Source: Cunninghamia lanceolata (lineage: Eukaryota > Streptophyta > Pinopsida > Cupressales > Cupressaceae). Taken from it: 64,000 bases of DNA. Under the pieces are notes generated by a model that saw only the letters and a program-made list of their open reading frames with translations, did no database searches and had not been told where the DNA came from. Every line of letters starts with the position of its first letter. Position 1 is the stretch's first letter. Below, piece after piece: positions 1 to 11,847 of the stretch. The DNA is taken from NCBI GenBank assembly GCA_027924645.1, contig BSBN01000860.1:9936001-10000000 (forward strand). Reading direction: 5' to 3'. Both the position numbers and the translations under genes were made by a program.

Positions 1-430
1 GAACAAGTTATTATAGTCATTCGGTATTCAGAGAACAATTGAAGTCCACATGTTTTGAATCAGAATTATGGCTTCCAAATCAATTAAATAAGTTGCAAAC
101 TAGCCAAAATCATTTGAAGTTTACGAAAATTTTACAGTTAATGGCACACTAAATTTTCATCGGGCTTTGGTTACTCCTTCTAAGGTCTACTTTTTGAGCC
201 CCAAGTTTAATACTTCAACTCTAGTGACAAGACATTTTTCAAATTATGATTTCCTTGAAGTCTCTTTTATTGATGAGGACTAGAACAAGCTTGATTCAAT
301 TACTTTGATTGCAAAAATTGAATATGGTTTTCATGTAAGACCACAAACAACACAAGTATATGATAGGATATTGTCAATTTTGAAGGAAGGAATCCACACA
401 ATCATTGGGAAGGGGCACTTTAGGAAATAA
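1..430 (+). pseudogene. RNA-dependent RNA polymerase (RDR) gene fragment, copy 1
   Basis: This conceptual translation resembles the segment just upstream of the catalytic core of plant RDR proteins (RDR1/RDR2 type), which make double-stranded RNA for small-RNA silencing. The recognisable blocks are VTPSKVYFL followed by SPKFNTS, then LEVSFIDED, then YDRILSILKEGI. It is dead. A 1-bp deletion near 135 relative to copy 2 shifts the frame, and a TAG stop lies at 281-283, right after FIDED, where relatives have Trp. No catalytic domain follows. The fragment runs off the left window edge, so its upstream extent is unknown. The matching copy sits in inverted orientation at 10010-10492. Family identity is from recalled motif similarity, not a search. 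Confidence 0.7.
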
Positions 431-1110
431 CAACACAAGGCATGTGAAATGACTCATATGGGGAAGTTAAAACATTGTATTAGGTAGCTTGGGAAAAAAA
501 TAAAGGATAGCACCAAAGATAGAAAAAGAAGGCAGAAATTAAAATGTTTGGCATGAGCCCTGAGAGGGATTCAATCTAGCAGTGCCCTCTCTATTGGAGA
601 AGTGCTCTAGATTCCATATCAACACAACACTTAGAAGGCATCTTTTCTAACTTTTTAATGCCTCTTCACAGGCTCAAATAGCAGAAAGATATTCAACCAT
701 TAATACCAAGGTGCTTGAAGAAAAAATGTGTCTTTTTGAGGCTACACTAACAATATTTTCACAAAAGATAAGGCATTCTAAAACATGATAGAAGTGAAAG
801 GCCAAAGGTTACAGATAGCATGTTATTTAAAAGCAATGTTTTTTGCACAAGAGAGGTAGATTTATCCAAGGTAGATTTTGGGGAGGGAGAGATCTTAGCC
901 CATGTGAGGGGCTTAGGAAGAAGAGAATTGTTGAGTGAGTGTGCGGGGAAGAAAAGAAGTTTCCATAATTTGAAAGTCCATCCTGAGGCCGAGTTTTTGA
1001 TGTAAATATGTTGCATATTTTTGAATAAAATAAAAAATCTTGTTGTAATCTATTTTGGTATTTGTTAGTTTGTGAATTAGATGTGAGGAGGGTGAGTCTT
1101 CTACGTTGAA
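1..1110 (+). repeat. Left arm of long inverted repeat: RDR fragment plus LTR-like 3' end
   Basis: Bases 1-1102 match the reverse complement of 9364-10437 almost throughout. The arm contains the RDR fragment, a middle portion, and an LTR-like tail with AATAAA-type signals near 1022-1030. Homology stops around 1102, eight bases before a primer-binding site at 1111. This suggests the shared unit ends at the 3' end of an LTR, so the RDR fragment may lie inside or directly next to an LTR. The arm is cut by the window start. Confidence 0.8.
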
Positions 1111-1122
1111 TGGTATCAGAGC
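1111..1122 (+). other. Primer-binding site of an LTR retrotransposon
   Basis: TGGTATCAGAGC matches the classic plant retrotransposon primer-binding site complementary to the 3' end of initiator tRNA-Met. It directly follows the LTR-like tail of the left inverted-repeat arm, so it marks an LTR/internal boundary near 1110 on the plus strand. Confidence 0.75.
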
Positions 1123-1660
1123 AAGGTGATCCTGAGAGTGTAGAGTATGCATTAGGACCGAGGTGCGCTATTCTCCAATGAAAACTAAAGCTGGGTAGAA
1201 GGTGTTGAGTTCCACCAGAGAGAGAGAGAGAGAGAGAGAGGGTTGAGGAAGTGTCTTTTAGACGTCTTCTTGGGTAGAGAGCAGGTTATGAACTTTGTGC
1301 AGGTTGCAGGTTGAGGTTGTGAAGAAAGTATCTGATAGAATGTCAAAGAGGAAAAGTATTAGGTTGGTCTTGAGAAGACCTTTGGGAATTTCATTCTTTA
1401 TGAGGAGAGAGAGAGAGTGATGATGGTGCAGTTGGATAATCACCTACAATATTTATGACAAGAGACATGACAAGTTATGAGAGAAAGTATAGTGGAGATT
1501 AAAATGGAAAAGAAAATGGATGAGGAGGAGTCCCATGTTTCTTCTAATGATGATTTCTATGCAGGTGGATTTTTGTGTGCAGGAAATGAGGATAGAGACG
1601 AAGAAAAAGATGAAGAAAAGAAAGAGATTGTAGCAGAAGAAGTTACAGAGGTTGAAGATG
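1123..1660 (+). mobile_element. Leader/gag-like remnant of an LTR retrotransposon
   Basis: The stretch after the primer-binding site contains a (GA)n microsatellite at about 1219-1241 and an open frame from about 1477, rich in Glu, Asp and Lys, encoding an acidic peptide. No zinc knuckle, protease or polymerase motif can be read. From 1661 (TGTAATGCCCCGCC) the sequence changes character and may start another LTR. It is interpreted as the truncated internal start of the element whose LTR ends at 1110. Confidence 0.4.
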
Positions 1661-2447
1661 TAATGCCCCGCCAGGGAACCCAGATAACAACACAACTATG
1701 CTATACAAACAGGACAATTTTTTTTAATGAATAATCTATAACATAGTAATGTTTAACATGTCTAATACATATCAATAAACTAAAAACTTGTCCTCTAAGG
1801 TTTCATGGTTACATTACTAACAAATAGTTTAACAAAATATAACATACATCATCAATTAACTAGCATCAATAGATCATTCTAAATCTATTGCATTAAATGA
1901 ATATACATTTACATCTCCATATTATGACATCAAATATATAATCATCAAGATCAAGTACATATACAATTTTTCCTTACACATGAGTACAGCATTACATTGT
2001 TTACATTTTCACCTTTCTGAATATATTGAAATACATACATTATGATTTGACTGATACTCAAGACTAGTACATGAGTATAAATAACTATCTTCACCAACTG
2101 GTACAAGATCTGATATCTGATAGACAAGATACATCCTCCTCGCACACGAACAATGGCAAGGGAAAAACCAATGGAAATTAAGCACATCCACCCGACCATG
2201 TGGAACCCTAAGGTCCACCCCCTGTGCTAAGAGATAACATAAGGTCCCACTACAACAAATAGTCAGGTAGACAATAGACTAACAGGTGCCAGGACCACAC
2301 ACAACTCCAAAACAACACCAGTCAGTAAGGACATCACAAGTAACTCAAACATTACTTCTAAAGGCAACCACACATGAATGGGAAGATCTCAACTAGGGAA
2401 TGCTAGGCTGCAGTAGGGATGAGTGTCATTGTATGGTCCTAACATGG

Positions 2448-2575
2448 GTTATCCTAGTAGTCTCTAGCTAGATGTCAGCTCCCATCCATGGGAATCCTAA
2501 CAGTCTCTCGCTAGGCACCAACCCCCATCTATGGTTATCCTGACAATATCTCACTAGACGTCATTCCCATAGGGT
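2448..2575 (+). repeat. Three degenerate ~44-bp tandem units
   Basis: Three successive units share the scheme TATCCTA..AGTCTCTAGCTAG, then a CAGCTCCCATCCATGG-like end. They begin near 2449, 2495 and 2536. A related partial unit (TTATCCTAACAAGCTAC, then GCGCCAACCCC) recurs at about 2748-2785. Similarity between units is moderate, so this is an old, degenerate minisatellite. Confidence 0.5.
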
Positions 2576-2895
2576 GACACATGCAGAACCAACATTCCTT
2601 TCATGAGAACAAGGAAGTTGATCTTGCCAACCATGGCCTTCTCATCCCATCATTAGCCTGAATAAGCATTATAGTCATGGGTGAGGCATCCAATTATCTT
2701 TATTAGTTTGGAAACTACCAAACCCCTAGATTAATAACTTCCAATGAGTTATCCTAACAAGCTACTTTGGGCGCCAACCCCACATTGAAAGCCACTCCCC
2801 CTTCATTGCATCTAGAAGACCCTATCCATCAAGAAAGAAAAAATCCATCACATATACAATGCAAGGCATTTAATTTCTTGCATACAAATCATAAC

Positions 2896-2992
2896 CACAT
2901 AAATAGGTACACTGACCAAGGCATTATTCATCTTGCACATGTAACATACCAACATGAATAGGTACACTGAGCAAGGTATTATCCTTCTTGCA
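2896..2992 (+). repeat. Tandem duplication of ~55 bp
   Basis: The phrase ATAGGTACACTGACCAAGGC, then ATTATTCATCTTGCA, is repeated about 55 bp downstream as ATAGGTACACTGAGCAAGGT, then ATTATCCTTCTTGCA. The two units differ at a few bases. No coding role is apparent. Confidence 0.6.
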
Positions 2993-5900
2993 TAGTTATC
3001 ACAACGGCATGAATCCATAAATAGAGAGGAGTCAACATTACATACAACCAATACATACTCAACCATTAGCAATATTACTTAATCACAAGAGGCATACACA
3101 CAACTACCCCTCTTGGCCTCTGGAATAAAATTTTCCAATGACACAGACACATGACATCACTATAACACATTAGTCTCACATTGACATTCACTTCCAAGTG
3201 CACATCACCATCTAATAGACCAAACTAATATACTTCATCAATAATTTGGTTACAACACCACCATTGCAAGATATAATATAATGCACTAATTTTGAGTCTT
3301 GACTAACTAATCTTTACCCAATTAGGTTAAGAAAATGATAAAGATTATCTTTGGAGAAATATTATATATAGGAACTAGACAAAGACATATGTATCATTTG
3401 AACATTACACAATTATCTCTATTAGTAAATAATTGAATGAGTTCAATTATTCCATACCAAATTAGTTAACAATCAAGTTTAGATGCAATAATTCACCCTT
3501 ACACATATTTTACGATTAAACATTAGTAACTCTAACCTTTTTCTTAAATAATAATTAACTAATGAATATACTTCATCCAATTGTCAAAATGGCTTTTATA
3601 TAAAAGAAGTCTATAATATTCTAACCTTAACTCATACCCATCCAATACCCTCAATCCAAACTAGACATGCTTCTATAATAAAAATGCCTTCAATAACCTA
3701 GAATGACTTTACTTCAAATTATTAATGACATATAATATATATTAGATTATATGGAATTCCAAGAGTATCTAGAGGATTTCATATTTATTCAATTTCTAAT
3801 CAAACCATCTTAATCCATTAATCTATAGAAAACTAATTACTTGTGCTTACTCACGGAAAAACACCCTTAGCAAGAATCACAATACTAGTAACAACTTTAT
3901 CATTTTCTTCCTACCCATCATATAAAATTTCCATATGTTACACCTTTCTAAACAAACTTAAATAATAATTTTCTAACTACTTACTTCCATAACTCAAATC
4001 TATATTTATCGAATGTCATCTTTACTAAGAAATTAATACTACACTCCCTTCATACATGATAGAGATATAATCCACATACAAGATTGTAAACTTATAAATA
4101 TTTGAGAGTTAAACTATTATCTCAGCTAGAAAGATTTGAGACTCCAAGTGTTTCTAAACCTTTCTTCATAAGGATAAATTAGGTTTACAATCCATCCACT
4201 AATCAAGTGAATTAAAAGATAAAGATTCACAATTGGGTTCATATCAACTAACTACTAAGGTTCCACCCCAACCCTAATGATAGAGACCACTTAAATAAGG
4301 CAAGGGATCACACAATGCGATGTATCACATTGTTTTTTCAAGACTTTAATTCTTCCTTCTATATTGATTAAGGAATCTTATACAACTATTGTTTGTTAAG
4401 GCAAGCATGACAACTATTGTAACATCTCTAAATCATTTTTATATCTTGGATAAAATTGGGTTAATCAAGTGCAAAATGTTTAAGGAGAAATTATGTTCTC
4501 ATAATACATAGCTCTTCAATTCACCAAATGACTAAGAATGCATCTCTGTAGTGAAGAGATCTTCAACTTTAATGGTCTTGATGTGCTCATATGCTTATTT
4601 GATCAAGAAGGCTTTGCAAAATTTTTGCAATAGTGTGCCCATATAAAGACCATCAACATTTTGCAACAATAAAATGGTTCCTTGTTCATTGGTGTGCACC
4701 ATTTAATAAGCTGACTATCTTTTAAAACATGATGGTTGTTTTTATGCATAAATAGGTGCACTTCACATAGGGGAAATAATTTTAATCAAAAAAATCAGTA
4801 GCTAAAAATAGATGCTCTATTTACAGGCATAATTGCAAAGAGAAACAGGATTAAAAATAGCTTATGTTCTTTCAAAGGTGGCTCCTCATTGTTCATCTTT
4901 CAACAATCTTATAAAGGTTTGGCTGGGTGTTAGATTAATAGAAATAGTTTTAGTTGAAGGTTTTCATCATTGCAACAGTCTTTGTTAACTTTTAGTAGGG
5001 TTTTCATAGTTTCCAGAAAGGGCATCTGATTTCAGCAAGACTTTCACATTTGCCAACAGGTTTTTTTTCCACCTACAAAACACAGATTTTTCAAGTATCC
5101 ATATAGCACCTAGGGGATGAAGTCATTTACATCAATCAGTTTATCTTGCTTCAAAATTGCATAAGGTTCATTCATCATTTCAACAAGCTTGCAAACCAAT
5201 ATCAGCATTATAAAAGTGATCAAATTAAACTTTGAATGAGGTACTTTTCTTCTTTCAATGTAATATAGATTATATGCAAAACTATGTAGTTTTATAAATC
5301 GTTGGTTTAAGCTCAGCCTGATGGGACTTGATAAATTTATGATTCCAATGCAGTTGAAAATCATGTGAATTATCTAACTTAACTTGAAAACATAATAGAT
5401 GCTATTTTAATATCATAAGTTGAATATTTAACCAGCTTCCTTTAGTGATTTTGGAATGCTTAGAACTGTATAATATTTTCTGCAATACTAGCAGCAGTGG
5501 GACTTTATATTATTTACAATGCAGGAAAGAATATATATTATATAACCTGGCTGTACAGTTTGCACATTTCAAACTCTGCAATTTCGTCAAATTCATCTAG
5601 CCGAGGGTGCGAGGCCATGGAGGTTTGGCGGATGAGAGCTGTACATACTTCAATCAGATTTGAAATTCTTATTGTACTACACTAAATACATAATACTTAC
5701 AGTTGATCAAAACGTGTGCATGGTTGACATTCTTACCCGTGTTGGGCTATCTTGTGGACACCCTAAACTTTGTCATTATGATGCCAATTAAACCTGCCAC
5801 GATTGTGTAGTTGAATTCGGCAGATTACACATGAATATAAACTAAATATATTGGTTGAAAAGACTATAGCAACTTCCAGGCAAATGAATTTGGGATGTAT

Positions 5901-6289
5901 AATTAACTCCATATCATTGGAGAAGATCTGATTAATATGTATGCACAAACTGATCGCATAGACAAAGCACACAAACTCATTGATAATATAATAGAAGGCA
6001 TACAATTTCTATTAAGCACTAGGTATACAAATTAACACAAACAAGAAATTAAAACACAAATTAACACAACAAGAAATTTCACGCAATCACACCAAAAGTG
6101 TTCGTTCGTAATGCCCAATATAAAACTTAGATACCATTGATCGTCAAGGATATCATACCCAGCAGCTCGCCAGTTCTTTTATCGTGGGTTCTTTTATTAT
6201 TAATTTATTTTTATACTTATCTGTCTTATACCTATCTAATTATTTTTAAGGTTGGGATTTCATTGGCACATAGACTTCTCCTCTTTCAT

Positions 6290-7030
6290 TGATTGATACC
6301 TTAGAAAACAATAAAGTCTCTTGGAAAACAATGATTGCAGGATATGCACAAAGCAAATCTGTTGAGAAGGCCACAGAAATTATTAAGCAAACGTAATTGG
6401 AAGGTGAATGGCTAGATTTCCAATCTTTGCTAGCATCCCTTCAGTCTACTCCAAAATGGGAGCTTGGAAACGGGTGTGAGCATCCATCAAAGCATGAATG
6501 ATAGCAGAAAACTATCAGATATGGTAATCGTAACAGCCTTGCTAGACCTGTATGCGAAATGTAGAAGCATGCTCATGGCACGCGAGCTGTATTGCGAATG
6601 CCTCAAGCAGATGAAATCCCTTGGGATGCAATGATTGTAGGGAATAATAAAATGAGAAAGTATTAATCAAACACATAGAATGCACCAGATAGGCTGCCTC
6701 ATAGGATGATTGTTCTTATATACAACAATGTTTGCAGGTTACACACAAAACGGATCTGTTGAGGAGCTGTAAAAATTTCAAGCAAATGCAATTGTAAGGA
6801 TTATGGGATATGCACAGATGATTGCAGAATGCACCAAAACAATGATTACAAGACATCACAAAACAATTACAGATGTTATGATTGCGGGATGTGCACAAAC
6901 AATTATAGATAAAATGATTGTAGGGTACACATAAGACAAATTTGCAAGTAAACTTTAGAAGCATTTAAACAAATGCAAAAAGGTAGGAGTAAGGCCAAAA
7001 TCTGCAACCTTTATGATAGTGCAGACTATC
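6290..7030 (+). pseudogene. Pentatricopeptide repeat (PPR) pseudogene fragment
   Basis: Several frames give recognisable PLS-type PPR pieces. Near 6320 there is VSWKTMIAGYAQ, followed by a K-A-E-I-I-K-Q helix. A block near 6470-6600 carries remnants of the typical 'MYAKCGS..AREL..MPQ' arrangement. Near 6733 there is GYTQNGSVEE, and at about 6955-7020 LEAFKQMQK with VGVRPKSATF. Stops and frameshifts separate the pieces, and degenerate MIAGYAQ-like words recur at 6800-6940, as if one motif had been locally reduplicated. PPR proteins normally bind organellar RNA; this copy cannot encode one. Related fragments lie at 46566-46630 and 51420-51950. Confidence 0.7.
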
Positions 7031-8570
7031 TTGGGGCACTCTAAACTTTAACATTGAGACCCCAATTAAAACTATGTTGGCTGTACAGTTGTGGTGAATG
7101 GGAAGCAATTACAATCCATAGATAGGAAAAGTAATCATATTCTTAAGAGCGAGAGAGATAGAGGGATCAGAAGACAATGGAACCTGGACTCCAATCATTT
7201 GATTGGCTATGGGGTTGATGTTGCTTCCAGCTCCAGCCTCCCCCAATTCATTCTCCCAATTCCGTTTTTAGAGAGAGATCTTCCTCTTTCTTTCCAGAAC
7301 CTTTCCACCTTTTTAGGAGCCCAACACATGATCCAACAATGCCAACTATATAACAACTCTTTATTAATTTATTACAATTTATAATTTTTATTTTATTTAA
7401 TTTAGTATTTTATATAGATATTTGCTATATAACAACTCTAAATATATTACTTTATTTAGTCCTTTATTTACTTGCCCACACATATATATACTTTCATGTT
7501 AATTTTAAATTAATTATAAAACAATTACATTATAATTCAACAACTCAATATACCACTTTATAACTAATTTATCTCCCTTATTATTTATTTAACTATAACT
7601 CGCGATCATATTTATTTTGATGAAACACTAACCAAGATATAAAACAAACACTTCAAATTGGATAACCCAACCTACAAAATGATACCTGACCTCCAAGCAA
7701 GACCACAAGACTTGACTCTAAAAATGACGACAACAACGAAGACAAACAGTCGAACTGATGGCAACAACTAGGGACCTTATGCGAACTCTGTTCAACAGTC
7801 CCATTGGTTAAGGCACACTTAGACCTATTAGCTCAGGTGGAGTCAATGCTTGATACCTGCAACTTGTAGCAAACAACACGGTCATACATGAAGATATATG
7901 TAAACATGTAGTCCTACAGACAGTGAATGGAAATCGTAGTGTAGCAGGTTACTCCAACACAAGTGATGTGACACTATTCTGTTCACATAACACATCAACG
8001 AGTAATCACTTAACACTTAGTGTTCAATTGCTTCTCTAACAGAATAAAATAATTAGTTACATGATGATCAAATGCAAGTATTCACAAATCATAACCAAAA
8101 TCAGATTACTCATAAAGCTCAGGATTAACATTAATCCATAACATCTAATGTGTCCATCAAGCTGTGAAAACACAAAGCATCAGTAATCAAACATCATCAA
8201 TTGTCATCATAGCAATAGGTCCATAATCAACTAGCATAATAACAAAGAGTCCATACGGTAGTCATAACACATGCATAACTCAGGTAAATATTAGCGTCGC
8301 AACAAAGGTTATAGATAAAACATGCTAACTGTAATATGAAACCACATGAGTATAATAAAGAATGTCACCAATCATGAATGTAGCATCTACCATCATCATA
8401 TAATGTATGACATCAACTATCTATCATAACTCAAATATTCCTATTATTTTACCTTCATCTTCAAGCTCTTGAGCTAGACCACCTACACATCCAAGGTGAG
8501 AATGGAGGGGCACTACAGAAAATGAAGAGGCATGGGCAACGAGGATGAAGAGATATCAGCTGCCCACAAT
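7031..8570. other. Intergenic stretch, nothing recognised
   Basis: AT-rich sequence with one 97-codon open frame at 7091-7384 that resembles no family known to me. A short phrase at 7026-7074 (GACTATCTTGGGGCACTC...) resembles 5747-5790. No structural RNA or mobile-element boundary could be supported. Confidence 0.4.
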
Positions 8571-8574
8571 CTCA

Positions 8575-8775
8575 AATATCAATAACACAAAGATTGCAAC
8601 AAAACTTTTCAATTTTATTCAATTTCACTTCATAATCAATCCATATATTTGTAACAAATGAATTACAATGTATGTCCTTTCAATGACCTCTCAAATTCTA
8701 CACAACTCTACTTCTCCACGGGCCCCTCACACGGGCTGAGATCCCTCCTCATCTCTACTTGATAAATCTATAAAA
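8575..8775 (-). repeat. Third, diverged copy of the LTR-like tail
   Basis: On the minus strand this segment has the same order of blocks as the tails of the inverted-repeat arms. The plus strand shows AGATTGCAACAAAACTTTTC with TTTATTCAA, then CCCCTCACACGGGCTGAGAT. This parallels AGATTGCAACAATAATTTTT and CCCCTCACATGGGCTAAGAT in 9410-9580. It lacks the RDR fragment and is more diverged. It is probably an older relic of the same LTR family. Confidence 0.5.
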
Positions 8776-9363
8776 GGAGAATGGATATCGAATGGGAAAG
8801 GAGGCATAGTGAAAGAGGGAGATATAATTGGTTGCTTGAGTGCATAGTAGGCTGAGGAAATCCATCGTGTTGTAATGTGTTTATAGATATTATGCTATAA
8901 GAATTGAAAACAAATAAAATCAATTGCAAACTGAGATTTATATAAACAGAGTCATTATTTTGTTTGATATGAATTGTGTGAGTTTGTAGAAGTGTTATAT
9001 TTTTGTTGAGTGGGTATTGTGTTTGCACCATTTGATGCAAGAGAAGCTCTCTCCTACCTTAAACACACACAATTCAAGTAATTCTATGCTAAAATATCAA
9101 CTAGTTCACAATTCTTAAATTCATATTGCAACACAAAGTTAACCTTAGATTTTATTAACATTCATATTCAAATATTGAATCACTACATCTGCAAACAACA
9201 AGTTACAATTAGGCCCTCAATGGCCTTCCATTACTTCTTCAGGAAACACTCCTATATCTGCTACCTCTACACAGTCACTCTTCCTTTCCTTTTGACAGTG
9301 ACTCAACTCCCCTCTATTCCTGGTAGTGTTGGATGATGAATTCTCTTCTCTCTCATTTGATAC

Positions 9364-10437
9364 AGAAGACTCTCCCTCCTCACATCCAATTCACAGACTA
9401 ACAAATACCAAATAGATTGCAACAATAATTTTTATTTTATTCAAAAATCCGCAACATATTTACATCACAAACTTACCCTCACAATGGACTTTAAAATTAT
9501 GGAAACTTCTTTTCTTCTCCACACACTCAGAAATTCTCTTCTTCCTAAGCCCCTCACATGGGCTAAGATCTCTCTCTCCCCAAAATCTACCTCTCTTGTG
9601 TAAAAACATTACTTTTAAATAGCATGCTATCTGCAACCTTTGGTCTTTCACTTCTACCATGTTTTAGCACATCTTATCTTTTGCGTTAGTGAAGCCACAA
9701 AAAGAGACATTTGATCTTCAAGCACCTTTGTATTAATGGTCGAATATCTTTTTGTTGTTTGAGCCTGTGACTTGAGGCATTGAAAAGTTAGAAAAGATGC
9801 CTTCTAAGTGCTACATTGATATGGAATCCAGAGCACTTGTCCAACAGAGAGGGCACTACTAGATTGAATCTCTCTTAGGCCTGATGCCAGACATTTTAAT
9901 TTCTACCTTCTTTTTCTATCTTTGGTGCTATCCTTTATTTTTTCCCATGCTGCTTAATACAACATTTTAACTACCTCATATGAGGCATTTCACATGCATT
10001 GTGTTGTTATTTCCTAAAGTGCCCCTTCCTTATGATTGTATGGATGCCTTCCTTAAAAATTGACAATATCCTATCATATACTTGTGTTGTTTGTGGTCTT
10101 ACATGAGAACCATATTCAATTTTTGTAGTCAAGGTAACTAAATGAAGCTTTTTCTAGTCCTCGTCAATAAAAGAGACTTCAAGGAAATCATAATTTGCAA
10201 AATGTCTTGTCACTAGACTTGAAGTATTAAACTTGGGGCCCAAAAAGTAGACCTTAGAAGGAGTAACCAGAGCTCGATGAAAATTTAGTGTTCCATTCAC
10301 TATAAAAAATTTTGTAGACCTCAAATGATTTTGGCTAGTTTGCAACTTATTTAATTGATTTGGAAGCCATAATTCTAGTTCAAAACATGTGGACTTCAAT
10401 TGTTCTCTGAATACCGAATGACTATAATAACTTGTTC
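9364..10437 (-). repeat. Right arm of long inverted repeat (RDR fragment plus LTR-like tail)
   Basis: The reverse complement of this segment matches 1-1102 in order: RDR fragment (10437 down to about 10010), middle portion, and LTR-like tail ending at about 9364. Homology probably continues right of 10437, but the left arm is cut by the window edge there. Beyond 9364 no clean primer-binding site follows, so this copy may be a solo or truncated LTR. Confidence 0.8.
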
Positions 10438-10492
10438 GATTCTCAGAGTGTAAACAACCATCCATAGCATGCTTCCTACTTTGTAATACTGC
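10010..10492 (-). pseudogene. RNA-dependent RNA polymerase (RDR) gene fragment, copy 2
   Basis: The minus-strand frame ending at 10154 encodes about 110 residues with the plant-RDR blocks VTPSKVYFLGP, VTRHF and LEVSFIDED. It then meets a TAG (plus-strand CTA at 10154-10156) at the position held by Trp in relatives. Reading on past this stop gives the continuation with YDRILSI and KEGIHT. Copy 1 has the same stop, so the fragment was already dead before it was copied. The right side of this arm is interrupted by a Mutator-like element whose target duplication begins at 10493. No RDR catalytic motif is present. RDR proteins convert single-stranded RNA into dsRNA for silencing; this fragment cannot. 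Confidence 0.75.
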
Positions 10493-10501
10493 TTCCAAGA
10501 T

Positions 10502-11552
10502 CTGTATAACATACCTAGTTGTAGGGTGAGTGTAGGATCACGATGGGCCAAACAATACCCCTAAGTGGCAATGGAAATGTGAAAAATAGACTTAGATAAC
10601 TTCATGTGTCAAGAATTGAATGAGTTATCTATACAATCTAGAAATATGGTAGTAATAAAAGTTGTAATAAATTGAATGTAGTTTATGGGCTACTACTTTT
10701 TTTTTTTTGAAAATTTTAAAAATAGTTTGGTGAAAATTAGATATTTCAATGAAACACTACTAAATTTTTTAGAAAACCATAAAAAGTAAGTGTCATTCTG
10801 GCCAACCTAAGTATGAGAAAAATATAATTTTTTTCCTCCATGATTTGGATTTAAGTAAATGACACATGAGTGGATGTGACACACATTGTTTTGAATTTTT
10901 TAAGTAAATAAATAATTATTTATGAATTTTTCACTGTGACTTTTTTAAAATATTAAAAATTAATTTTCCAACGAACCCAACATGGTAAAAAAATTATATG
11001 AAATTCAAAAATTAAAAATTTTAATGTATACCCAATAAATCATAGAATCTGACACTTCTTTTGGATTTTAAAAAGGATTAATATGTTGAAAGTTATGAAT
11101 TTTTTTTAATATGTATATCTATCAAGAAATCAAACATAGCGTATGTAGAAAATTATTAATAATAACCTATTAAAATTATTATGAGGTGTATATTATATTT
11201 TTACAATCTTAATAGCTTCCTCTATAAACCCTTTTCATTTGATTAAATTTAGTTACAAAAAACTCTGTCAGCTTTAAGGATGAAATTATGGAAAATTTCA
11301 GGATAACACTAAATGGGTGGTTTTGCAAGTTTCTTTGGCAAGTTTTGGGACTCCCACATGCCTAAATATGAGGTAATCCTAAGGAATTATTGGAGGAAAT
11401 CAATATTTGATCTATAAATATTAACATCCTTTCCATCCAAATCTAAATATTCGTCTAAATGTTAGTACTTTTTCATCCAGCAAGTTTTTTTTTCCATTGA
11501 CACTATTTGGCCCATCATGATCTCACACTCACCCTATATCAAACTGTTATCA
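10502..11552. mobile_element. Non-autonomous Mutator-like (MULE-type) DNA element
   Basis: The 1,051-bp segment has terminal inverted repeats of roughly 60-75 bp at 10502-10577 and 11491-11552. The shared core is TAGGGTGAGTGTRRGATC, then ATGATGGGCCAAA-like sequence, then CAATGGAAA. It is flanked on both sides by the same 9-bp word TTCCAAGAT (10493-10501 and 11553-11561), as expected for Mutator-superfamily insertion. The interior is AT-rich with no transposase frame. It landed next to or inside the RDR-containing arm. Confidence 0.75.
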
Positions 11553-11847
11553 TTCCAAGATTAGAATAAATATACTTCATAGTTCATTCAGTCAACTCCA
11601 AGGGTGGCGAAGATTTGAATACTTTGTCAAAGCCTGAAAACTCAGGAATTGTGGCAAGTAAGTTTTTCATTTGTCTCTGCAATAGATCTAACACCAGTGG
11701 ACCAACATTCATTTTTTACCAAAAGCCTCCTTCTCTGCCAATGGTTGTGAGATGCCAAAACAAAACTCAAGCAAACAAAAATTGAAATAAACAAATGAAA
11801 TCTTTTTGGGTGACCTCAATTGCCGATTCAACCGGGGTGCTCCTGTA

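Larger units (their letters stand above)
1661..6289. other. AT-rich intergenic stretch with degenerate repeats, no gene seen
   Basis: No open frame here resembles a known protein. The beginning (TGTAATGCCCCGCC) could be an LTR 5' end, but no partner LTR or primer site was found. Minisatellite-like blocks at 2448-2575 and 2896-2992 are listed separately. The remainder to 6289 is AT-rich and shows nothing identifiable. Confidence 0.5.

Noticed and set aside
1219..1241. (GA)n tract as a regulatory GAGA element
   Set aside because: A simple microsatellite inside a retroelement leader; no nearby host promoter.
1477..1734. 85-codon acidic open frame as a host gene
   Set aside because: It follows a retroelement primer-binding site, is low-complexity Glu/Asp/Lys and runs across a probable element boundary. 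Treated as gag-like leader debris.
2760..2785. GGCGCCAACCCC as a primer-binding site
   Set aside because: The word belongs to the local degenerate minisatellite (compare GGCACCAACCCC at 2515), and no LTR end adjoins it.
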